Assembly (NCBI RefSeq): GCF_037975245.1 | Contig: NC_092562.1 | Coordinates: 18,754,054 to 18,818,053, forward strand | From: Apostichopus japonicus | Lineage: Eukaryota > Echinodermata > Holothuroidea > Aspidochirotida > Stichopodidae | Reading direction: 5' to 3' | DNA: 64,000 nucleotides | Part shown: in pieces, positions 1 to 9,485 of the stretch | Numbering within the stretch: the first letter of the stretch is position 1 | Layout of the letters: each line of letters opens with the position of its first letter | The notes under the pieces: generated by a model | What the model was told of the DNA's origin: nothing | The model's database searches: none | What the model saw: the letters and a program-made list of their open reading frames with translations, nothing else | Position numbers and translations under genes: made by a program

Positions 1-2082
1 TACCTTAAGTTACTAATAAACTATTGCTTCTTTTGAATATAGAATTGCAAGCAATTCCTGTGTTTCATATTTGTCTTTGAAACCGTCCGCGTTAAACAAG
101 TCATCTTAAACACGTTAAATAATGCAAATATACCTCGACAATAAACGTGATTCCATGACGTCACGCTTAATTTACGCAATAAACGCGTCAGGTCATCAGG
201 TAATCAGGTCTATACTGTTTTATTACCCATTTTATAGTTATTTGTGTTGCGTTCAGTACTTAAAAATGCCATGAAACATATTATATTCGTTTCATTTACT
301 TTTTACTGAACATCACGCAACCTAAGTTGTTTGTTTTAGCCTAATTTATTTTTGAGCAAAAAAAAACTCAAATATATCGTTCGCATGCATTTGTGAATTT
401 TAAGACTTACGTTTCAGGGATAACCAGCTGTTTGATGTACATATAAGTTCGAAGTAGTTTATTTTCTTATAAATAATTCATTCTTTAAGAAATGATCCCA
501 AACAATTCGCAAGCGGAAAATCATATATTTTCTGAAGAGATAAAGTTAATGTTATATCTATACCTGTTACATGTTAGATATTACTTATACTTACTGAGTT
601 TTCGTGCAAGTTCGAACACTCCTTGTTCTTCAGAGTAACATTCCAATGGATTCATCAAGTAAATAAGTATAGTTAGAAGAACGTAGTGTGACATCTTGAT
701 CTGCCGGACCAGTTTTTCATCTGAGAAAGATTTTCGATTCCATTGTTAAAAATTCCGAAATAAATATGACATGTATCTTCCCACAACTTGAGTCAATGAA
801 TTAGCATACCATATAAAGCTAAGTTAGGATTTGTAGACGTAGGAGAAATTGAGGAGAGGCGGCCGATGGGGCATCTGCCCCAATTTGATTAGCTGTGGCA
901 GCTGTATATGTTTCTGTCCGACAACCCTCCCCCCCCCCACCCCTCCTTATACACCCTTTTGTCATGAAAGATGCACCCCGTGACAGTGTTGGATAATTCA
1001 ACTGGATACTTTGCAACAGCAAAAAGATTGCCTGACTATCAAATAATTATTACGTGAAATTGTCGAATTCTTCCTCAGAACTTGGATGGCAAAAATTTAC
1101 GAAATGAGGACATATTAAATGAAAAGTTTGCTATAACGCCGAAATGCCAACAGTTCATTGTGAAACTTCGGTTCCTTTGGTTGCCTTCACTATATCCTTA
1201 ATCCTTACTTAGTACCACCCACCTTTCATAAAACCACTTTAATTCCTATAGAAATATTGCACGAGAAGTTGATATTTTAAGTTTAAATAAACAAACTGTT
1301 AAGAGGAAAGGCGCCTTTTCGAGGAATACAACGCATTTTTGACGTGAGAAAGTCGTTATATTGAGGTATGTATACACTGTAAAGTAAACAATTCTAGAAC
1401 ATAGTTTCCAAATTAAATTTAGCACCAATTCAACACCCTCTACTACAAAAAAAAAATCGCAAGTGGGAGACCATTCTCCAGGGACGATGTAACTTCTTAG
1501 CTCCTCACCCCATCGAATAAATATAATGGCTGTGCCTTTGGTTACACTATAGTGTCGTCAACTTTACTGGGGCACTTACTCATTGCTTCGGAACCAGAAA
1601 TTCAATTCTCCATTTGCAACCCAACTGTTCGTCGATACTACGACAGTTTGAAACAAAATGTATGCCATAGTATTATAAAGTGAACCAACCTAAACTATCT
1701 TGCAGGTTCAAGTATTGCATGAGAAATATATATATAATATATATACATATATTTCCCTCTGATTTTGTCTTCAAATTATATATATATTCATTTGCCTTTG
1801 TCGTTTACCTCCATTTCATTAACAAAAGTCTGTTCAAAGTATGTCTTTCGAGATCCGGCTTTAGGAATCACAAATGATTTCGAGTTGGTGAGAATCATGT
1901 TTGATCTCTATAGAGTAAGGCAAATATGTCACCAAAAACAGAACTAGTGTTGTTCGATACAGGTGACAAACGCCTACAGTGGAATTACGACCTTCCTTGC
2001 CGGTTTCGAACCTCTGGACATACAATCAGCGTCCATAGCCTAGAGTAGTTTTATTTGTTTAGTGCAATTTGAGGTATACTTT
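1..2082. other. AT-rich flank without recognisable genes
   Basis: I see no exon-like stretch here. The short open frames are interrupted and low in complexity. There is an 8-10 nt C run near 930 and an A run near 1447. An AT-dinucleotide patch lies at about 1725-1785. Confidence 0.5.
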
Positions 2083-2449
2083 CAGTGGCGTAGGAAGGTA
2101 CTTTAGAGTGGGGGGGGCTGAAGATTGATGGCCGGCCTGGGGGAGGGGTCTAAGGGGAGGGGGTGTCCCCCTCCCCTTTGGATTTTTTTTGCATTTCCAG
2201 GTGGCCTAAGATGCAATTTGGTGCAATATAGCACACTTCAACACCCACTCCATTTTGTAAACTTAATTTTGTATTTTCACCTGGCCTTAGATGCAATTTG
2301 GTGCTCCAAATGAGATTTTTTTCTCATTTGGAAATGAAAAAGGGATTTTCTGACTTGCGAAGCGGGGGGGGGGGGGGGCGGAATGATACTTCCGCCCCTC
2401 CACATTTTTCACTGGGGGGGGCTGGCGCCCCCCGGTTTCTGCGCCCTTG
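2083..2449. mobile_element. Non-autonomous hAT-like element with 8-bp target duplication
   Basis: The element begins CAGTGGCGTAGGAAGG and ends with the complement of CAAGGGCGCAGAAACC. It is flanked by perfect 8-bp direct repeats TATACTTT at 2075-2082 and 2450-2457. CA(G) termini with an 8-bp duplication are typical of hAT transposons. The interior is non-coding and carries long G runs (about 2110-2165, 2365-2380, 2415-2435). It encodes no transposase, so any movement would need one supplied in trans. Confidence 0.7.
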
Positions 2450-5128
2450 TATACTTTTAATCGAATCGAGTCTTGGAGCCAAAAGGAAACATGACAGATT
2501 TGTTAGAGTTCAAACAATTATTTCTTTCAGAAGAGTAACAAATTTCTGATCTGTCAGTCAAGGCTTAAAAGTAACTGGCCCGGCTTCGTTATATATACAC
2601 CTAAATGAAATACGGTATAAATCACATTCAACAGTCCATAAATGGAATAGGGTAGGGACAAACTTCTTTTGGACCTATTGGTAGTATTTATTCCAAAATA
2701 AGCTATTTGGGGACCATATTTGCATAAATGTTCTTATGACAATCCTTATATCTCGGTCATTTTTCAACCAGTTCTCACAATTTTAATCTCAAATGATCGG
2801 AAACATTTTAGATAATACTATTTTAACATACAATTCACCAAAAACAAAAAGTTTTTAAGTCCAAGAAAAATCACTTTCTGCTGAAATAAACTAGGCAGTT
2901 AAGAGAGCAACATAATCAAGTAAGCATGCAGCTTGGTGATATTATCATTAAATTTTAATATACATGCCGTTTTCGAAATAGAAGTTGGTTAAAAAAAAAT
3001 TGAAAAAGCTAAATGTTATAGGCCTATCAAAAGGTAACTTTAAAGTTAAAATATGCCCATTTCCAAAACATGGTTTCATTCCTCGATTTTTTTCCCCACA
3101 ATTGTTTGGATTAAGTACGGTTCCAATTTAAATAAAATAAAAATCTAATTTGAAAAGAAAATAATCTTATATAACAAAAGTACCAAAAATGAGTCTCTGT
3201 ATTTTATATTCAAAATGCGCTCTTTTTTTTAAAAAAAATGAAGAAGAAGAAGAAGAAGCTGAAACTGAATTCAAATTTTGAAGTAAGACATGTCAAGCAT
3301 TATCTATTATCTAGTGAATGTCCATTTACGGCATCAGACTTGCTTCTCCTCTATAAAATGAACAAAGGAACATTTACCAATGTCATAATTATATATACTT
3401 TCCAAGTAAAGAAGCCCTCTCAGTGTTTTTAGCAAGTGATCTGAATGTTCACGGGAAATCTTGAAATAGATTGAAATTACCATGGAAGTAAATCCTGAGG
3501 TCAGCCTACATAGTTTTAAAATCCGAACTGGATCAATACTTATATGTAGATATATTTGCTGACCAATATATTAAAGACACGTTTATTCAACTTACCAACA
3601 CTACGAAGACGTGCATACCGAGTTCCAGTTAATGTTATAGTGTGACATTCTGTGTTGGCTGTAATCCTTATTTGTTTTCATTTAAAATCTTGAACTTGGT
3701 TTTCGACTGGAAACTCCCTATGGTGCCATGCAGAGACAACTTCCTGGTATATTGCTATAGTTATTTCTGTTCCGTTATGAGATATGTCTTGAACCAGGTC
3801 ACACGTGATTTGGGATCACGCTACAATAATGTTGACTAATGTTGTTAATGTACAAGGAATGAGGGACTGTATAAGGGTAACTGCTCCATGGTCGTTAGAC
3901 ACGCTAAAATAATCGTCACCCAAATCCGAGCAGATTTCTTTTGAACTATTGGATGCTTTAGTTCATTAACATCGTGGTTCATTTAATGGATTGGGTGGTC
4001 AAGTTTCATGTTCAACTGAAGAGGTCTGTTAAGCTTTAAAAGAAACTTGGAAAATCTCCAAGTTTGCATTTTACATGCATAATAACTGTAGTATAGAATA
4101 AAGCTTCTGTAACTTGCGCATGTGTCCATTGCAAACTTTTTTACTCTAAATGCTCTAAAAGCGTTGTAAAATTTTCGATCAATAAATCCTATAAGACTAT
4201 GGCCATACCATATGTCCAGACTATGCATATCTGTGACCGGGGTTCATGTTTTTTAATTTTGAAGGGGACACGGGACTTTGCCTTTCACTTAAGCAGCCTA
4301 TAGTCACATTCTAAATGATTGAATCACCGGATTCAGCAATATATCTATATATGCTTGGGATACACTCCACCCACCACCACAACCCACTCCCATCCCCTAC
4401 CCTAGTCCAATGTATTGCAAATTGATTTTTTTTCAGAGGAAGTTGTATATTTGCAAGCAACGCAATTTAACATTCCGAAAGTGATATAATTTCATAAAGC
4501 GATATAGAAACCGCGAGGAGGAACAAGTACAGGAAAAGCGTACACCTTTGTCACTCATAGTCGTCTATTTATATCTATAGTTTAACCCCTGTGAAAACAT
4601 CTGGAAAAAGGTTTTTTGAGGCACTTATAGAAAAGGGCTTTGTTATATGAACAATGTCGAAGAGTTTCGATTTAATATCAATGAGTCTATACTCTTCTTT
4701 GCCAGGAAAATATTACACAAACCAGGTCATACACATTCAGGTTTGTTTCTGAACGAGAAGTACGAGAAAAGAAAGAAAAACAGATTTAATAACGGTCGCC
4801 TATTTAATGTTTCTTGTCAGATGAGGAAATTCATACGGAAACAATTTAGTGTGTTTTTCTCCTGTAATCCCTTTTATTTTCACAGCATAGGATAACAACA
4901 TTGGAACCAGGATACTGTTAAACACAATGCTGTTCCCTTTCGTCTAGAAGGATTTATACGTTTTTTAATTTCTTTAACATATACCATTTTTATAATTTTT
5001 TTTATATTTACATACGGATGTATCAAATGCCGGAACATACAGGGGCTAACAATAACGGTAAATCGTGTTTCGCGAGAATGACTGAGATAGCTAAATATAA
5101 AGGACCGACCTTCGTGTAACCTTTTGTA
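2450..5128. other. AT-rich non-coding stretch
   Basis: No supported exon. Low-complexity features include a short GAA tract at about 3238-3258 and homopolymer A/T runs. A 30-bp segment at about 4783-4812 recurs inside the SINE that follows. Confidence 0.45.
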
Positions 5129-5561
5129 GGGAGCGTTGTGGTCATGAGGTTAAGGCAGTGGACTTGTGATCTAAGGATTGCAGGTTCGAGTCCTGGCCAG
5201 ATCATTGCGTTGTGTCCTTGGGCAAGGCACTTTATCTCCATTGCCTCTCTTCACCCAGGTGTATGAATGAAACTTGTGCAGGTAACTTGTAAATATAGTT
5301 GTGTGCGCCGGTTTGTGGCTGCACCCTATATGGGAAGTCCACCAGGGGACACGTGGATGTGGTGCACTTTTGGTGTCTCAGGAGAGACTGATTGAATTGT
5401 GCACACTTTGGTATGTGGGTGTTTTAATAACGGTCGCCTATTTAATGTTTCTGTGTGTGGGTGTGACAAGTTACCAATGACCAGGGGTTAAGTTGTAAAG
5501 TCATGTGAGGAGGCATTAGCCTCATACAAGACTTATAAACCTTCAACTTTAACTTTAACAC
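5129..5561 (+). mobile_element. tRNA-derived SINE
   Basis: The 5' part resembles a tRNA gene. A polymerase III B-box-like GGTTCGAGTCC lies at 5183-5193, about 50 bp after a degenerate A-box region. Next come a conserved-looking body (CTTGGGCAAGGCACTTTATC at about 5218-5237) and a GC-richer block near 5300-5360. The 3' end is a simple (CTTTAA)n-like tail near 5540-5560. The body is interrupted at about 5423-5452 by a copy of sequence found 640 bp upstream. Confidence 0.65.
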
Positions 5562-6241
5562 TAATAAATCAAAACTAAACTATACGTAATGTTTTCATTA
5601 ATTATTTCAAACTATGTATATAAAGCCCAATGTGTATGAGATTTACCTGTTAAACGCACAAGATTTCTGAAAATGTTATAAGTTTGGTCATCCATTATGT
5701 ATGACAAAAAAACAAGATATCAACTGAGTATTTATTAGCCAGTTTGATAATATTTTTTTCATATGTATTTCCTTGACGGGGATTGAAATAGATTAATGCA
5801 TAATATTTTCATTATAATAAAACAGACATTTACAAACATGTTCAAACAGGTCTGCGCCTCAGGAATTCTCTCGCCAGTGTCACGGCCATCGTCATCGGTG
5901 CAAGACAGCGCAATGGCTGGCATGCGTATGTGTCGTCGTCTACGTATTTGGTATACATGCATGATATCGCATTATGCGTTTCTTCATAATATCTCTGAGC
6001 ATGAAGGTGTACGGTATAGACTGATATTTCTCACCATCATTAGCTAGCAATGGGTGACGGTTATTTATTATGCTGCAAAATATTTACATGTAAGGTTTTT
6101 TTTCTCTTTTCTTTTCTGATCGGAAGTCGGTATTCATAGCTTGAACAATCCGGCACTTTGAAAGTCACTTCACGCCTGTACTTGGCATATCAACAAATAT
6201 CAAAGAAATTCAATGCCATTGGAATATGGCCTTCTGATCTT

Positions 6242-6382
6242 TTAAAAGTATTTGTACAACATAAGTGACACTCTGTTGTCATCAATATGGGAAGCAAGTT
6301 CTTCCATTTCACGCTCGCGGTCTTCAACCATTTCTGTAGAACTTGGCAGAGAAACATCGTCTCTGATAATGTGATACCTGAG
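6242..6382 (-). CDS. Candidate last coding exon, unrecognised gene
   Basis: Read on the minus strand, a CATTAG acceptor opens a 46-codon frame with strongly protein-like composition. It begins LRYHII, passes through EDREREMEEL, ends LYKYF and stops at TAA (6242-6244). An alternative acceptor at 6377 (CTCAG) would enter in another phase. The phase-0 acceptor fits the phase-0 donor of the candidate exon at 6629-6714 across a 246-bp intron that contains the GGT repeat. No family is recognised. A charged, helix-prone C-terminus is all that can be said. A longer frame on the same strand is proline-rich only because it reads through the GGT repeat, and I do not favour it. Confidence 0.3.
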   Translation of the reverse strand, partial: LRYHIIRDDVSLPSSTEMVEDREREMEELASHIDDNRVSLMLYKYF

Positions 6383-6399
6383 CTAATGGGAATGTTTAG

Positions 6400-6470
6400 T
6401 GGTGGTAGTGGTGGTGGTGTTGGTGGTGTTGGTGGTGGTGGTGGTGCTGGTGGGGGTGGTAGTGGTGGGT
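6400..6470. repeat. (GGT)n trinucleotide repeat
   Basis: About 70 bp of imperfect GGT units. Read as protein it gives poly-Gly on the plus strand and poly-Pro on the minus strand, which explains the long low-complexity frames here. Confidence 0.85.
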
Positions 6471-6628
6471 ATTTTGACCCGCTTCCCTCTTCTGTTTTAA
6501 AGTTTCTGTCTTGCTGTTGTTCTCTATGTCGCTTTCCTCTGGGACCTTTGCACGTCTTGACAACATTTAGAACTTTTTTTTGGGGGGGGGGGGGCACGTT
6601 CCGCTCAGAAACTGTTATCACAGACAAC

Positions 6629-6714
6629 CTCGCTTTCTCCATCTACGACTGGTCGAAGAGATATGATCTCGTAGATAATATTATGTTCGTTACCAAAAAC
6701 GTTCGCACATGCAC
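6629..6714 (-). CDS. Candidate internal exon, unrecognised gene
   Basis: On the minus strand a good polypyrimidine acceptor (CTTTGCTGTCTTTAG) precedes 86 nt that read, after two bases completing a split codon, as 28 residues from ACANVFGN to VVDGESE. They end at a GAG|GTTGTC donor in phase 0. The donor is weak but phase-compatible with the candidate exon at 6242-6382. The product is not recognised. I place it on the minus strand from codon texture only. Confidence 0.28.
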
Positions 6715-6905
6715 CTAAAGACAGCAAAGACATACAGTGTGTCAATCGTTGCGTTGAACTTTGTGCATCGCTGGGTAGCCATGCGGCTTCTCGTATGGCG
6801 ATGGATGAAGTTCATTTGACGACTAGTTTTGTCTAGAGATCGCCACTGCATTGCACTAGGGAAGGTGGTTTCCCTATAAAACGACAACCTCGAATCCTTA
6901 CGTCG

Positions 6906-6923
6906 ATCGCTTCTCGGCCTTTT
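6906..6923 (+). pseudogene. Isolated 5'-terminal fragment of U2 snRNA
   Basis: The 18 bases ATCGCTTCTCGGCCTTTT are identical to the first 18 nt of metazoan U2 snRNA. Similarity stops at once and AT-rich DNA follows, so the branch-point-pairing region and the stem-loops are missing. This is a truncated copy or a chance match, not a working U2 gene. Confidence 0.4.
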
Positions 6924-7447
6924 TCAAATAATATTACAAAATAACATTATTAAATATTATTATAATTAGGGAGGGCAGAGACGGGAGAGGGGGTTGGGGC
7001 TTTAGCCGTAGTCCCCCTTCAAGACCATCAAAATATAAGAAGGCAGAATAAATTCTGGAAAAGGATAAAAAAAATAGGCAAAGAATCACGAAAATCAAAA
7101 GTATAAAGTGTCTTCAATAAAAAATAATAAACGTATGTAGTGTAGGAAAATATATATCACTTTCATTACAAAAGTAACTTGTTGTACGTAAACAAAACAA
7201 CAAAAAAATCTTTTTTATTCCCTTCCCTCAATACCGTATATATTCATTCAGAAACTTAAACAAAATCCTATTACCCTACAGCCCTCTTGCATTCTCTTTT
7301 CTATTTATATTATTTTACCTCAGAAAATTATACTCAAAAATGTTTCCGCCCTCATACCCGGCACTTCCCACTCCTAAACTATACTTATCCTTACTCTTTG
7401 ATTTGAACTAAAAACATCCACACTTGCATTCCAACTGATTATAAAAA

Positions 7448-7560
7448 GCGGGGACGTTTTGACTCACGGGGACGTTTTGACTGCGGGGACGTTTTGGTAA
7501 AAGCGGGGACGTTTTGGTCTTAAAAAAAGCGGGGACGTTTTGGTAAAGGGACGTTTTGAC
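7448..7560. repeat. Six-copy (G)GGGACGTTTTG repeat cluster
   Basis: GGGGACGTTTTG occurs five times, plus once as GGGACGTTTTG, in 113 bp. Spacing is uneven (16-26 bp) and the linkers vary (ACTCAC, ACTGC, GTAAAAGC, GTCTTAAAAAAAGC). The core is invariant while the linkers are not, unlike a plain minisatellite. Confidence 0.8.
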
Positions 7561-7567
7561 TGGATAC

Positions 7568-7795
7568 CGCATCAGCTACGAGGTATATACGTGTTTGTGA
7601 TGGAGAGTTAGAATCGGATATGTCTGTTTTTACCAGCTCACCGATCTGATATTTAAAGCCAGTAAGATCATTTGAACTCGCCGTCAAAGTAAGGTGCTTT
7701 GAGAGTATATCTGAGACTGTCACGTACGGTACTTATGCCCGCAGATCCGTTCAAAGTCGCTGCTGCAGTTACATGGAACACATTAATGTGCACAC
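7568..7795 (-). other. Coding-like patch with two overlapping open frames
   Basis: Two minus-strand frames look protein-like here. One runs through INVFHVTAAATLNGS to APYFDGEFK and stops at TGA (7668-7670). The other runs through KHLTLTASSND and TGFKYQIGELVKTD to RIYLVADAVSS. Read in series, with a one-base shift near 7670, they would form one beta-rich, extracellular-looking domain. It could be a decayed exon, a pseudogene fragment or coincidence. No family recognised. Confidence 0.22.
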
Positions 7796-8381
7796 GTACA
7801 AAGCATGAGTTGACTGATCAGGTCAGAAGACAAAATTCACTTTTCATTGATATGAAATTGAAGCTGATTCAATTGGACAATATTTTACGCTCGTAAATTT
7901 AAGTATCCAATGACATGCCTTGTAAGATTTGAAGAGCTATCTTTCTGTTACCCCATTGCATTGTACACAGTAAGTTGTACTGTCAAGTACCCAAAACATG
8001 CTACGAACCATTTAACTATTTTAACATAATATCCATTGCAAATGCCTCGAACAAGACGTTCATAACTTTATGAATGTACTGAATTTTGATGTGTTGCTCT
8101 TTTTCCATCTTTTTGTTTTGTTTTTGCGCAACTGGTAAGGCGAGAGCAATGGTTTATTTGGGGATACTAACCCTTGCATTCCCCAGTAGCTACAGCCATG
8201 TATATGGATGGTAAAGATATAACACATTTACAAATACATAATAGTATACTTGTGGGTACACGTAGGTATCTCTTCTATACAAAACTTGACCGAAATAGAG
8301 ATGTGCTTTACTAAAGAAAGCAATCACGTTCCATGCTACACACGGAACTTCCACTGAAAAGTTTATCAAAGAAAGATTTAC

Positions 8382-8640
8382 CTTTCGCAATGTGGGCTCT
8401 CCGTTTTGGACCATTTCTGTTGCTTCACCAGGGCTCTGTTGCTTCTTGCTGTAAGCCACTGCTCTTCGGTAAAAAAAACAGTCCGGAGAAAGACGGGAGC
8501 AAGAACAAAATACAACAGAAGCCTTCGTTGCATTGCTATGCCAAGTTTTTTTATGGATGGAAGCCAAACCAACATAAATAGGAATAAAATGATGGCGCTT
8601 TACGAGCAGGTTTTCGCTGAAGCAAACAAAAGTCGAGTCT
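8382..8640 (-). other. Possible exon of an unrecognised minus-strand gene
   Basis: A minus-strand frame is open for over 150 codons. It reaches a strong donor, AAG|GTAAAT, at 8382/8381. Its last about 30 residues (YRRAVAYSKKQQSPGEATEM then VQNGEPTLRK) have the texture of a cytoplasmic juxtamembrane segment. The start is unclear: several AG acceptors follow pyrimidine tracts (for example near 8610). A second minus frame across the same bases is also open, so the frame is not certain. Confidence 0.25.
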
Positions 8641-9164
8641 AGCTGACGGCGTGGTGAATAAAAGTCGGTTTCTTCCAGACAGTACGACACTACGGTGAGG
8701 AATTTATTTTTCAAGGCAAACTACTGGTTGCATTCAATTTAAATGTCCACGTTTAAGGCTGTAATTATATGCCGTCTTGAGGTAGACATAACTCGTTAAT
8801 AAACAGTACATATAGTTGGCTATTTCATGCTAATAGTGATGCATATAGTATGGTACATAATGAGGTCGCACATACTATTTATGTAAGGAAGGCATCTGAT
8901 ACCTGTTACGAACAGTGGTTAATCCTGTTTTTCTACTCTAGTGGTCAATCATGACCCGAACCAACTCGAAATCATTTGTGTATGCTAATATAAGGACAGA
9001 TGTTAAACGCAATACTTTGAACAGACGCTTGTTAAATGAAATGAAAATAAACGACCAAGGCAATAGATATATTTATATACATATATTTGAAATTGTAATG
9101 AGTTGGAAAATCCAGAACAGTGAAAATACTTCCAGCCTCCACCGGGATATAATATCTCTAAAAC

Positions 9165-9263
9165 CAAAATTAATCAAACCTATTCATGGTTTGAAAAGGT
9201 ATAAAAACTTAACACATACTTTACACACACTACTCTGAACAAAAGTCATCATTGTATAGTAAT

Positions 9264-9296
<33 letters not shown>

Positions 9297-9485
9297 CTGT
9301 ATATATATATATATATACTGTATATATATATATATATATATACTGTATATATATTTATATCTACATATATCTACATATCTCAGAGTATTATTATACAATG
9401 ATTACTTTTATTCAGAAAAGTGTGTGTAAAGTATGTTTTAAGTTTTTATACCTTTTCAAACCATGAATAGGTTTGATTAATTTTG
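9165..9485. repeat. Long fold-back inverted repeat with TA-rich loop
   Basis: The left arm (about 9165-9272) is nearly the exact reverse complement of the right arm (about 9378-9485), with only a few mismatches over about 108 bp. For example, TATTCATGGTTTGAAAAGG on the left pairs with CCTTTTCAAACCATGAATA on the right. The loop is about 105 bp of (TA)n with CTG interruptions. A transcript would form a long double-stranded hairpin. The structure is either a fold-back transposon or a replication-born palindrome. Confidence 0.85.

Noticed and set aside
5796-5962. GC-richer island with open frames on both strands
   Set aside because: It looked exon-like, but no frame has both a credible acceptor and donor, and the strand cannot be chosen.
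6190-6718. Proline-rich (minus) and glycine-rich (plus) open frames of over 140 codons
   Set aside because: They exist because a GGT trinucleotide repeat and a G run contain no stops. The flanking residues show no domain.
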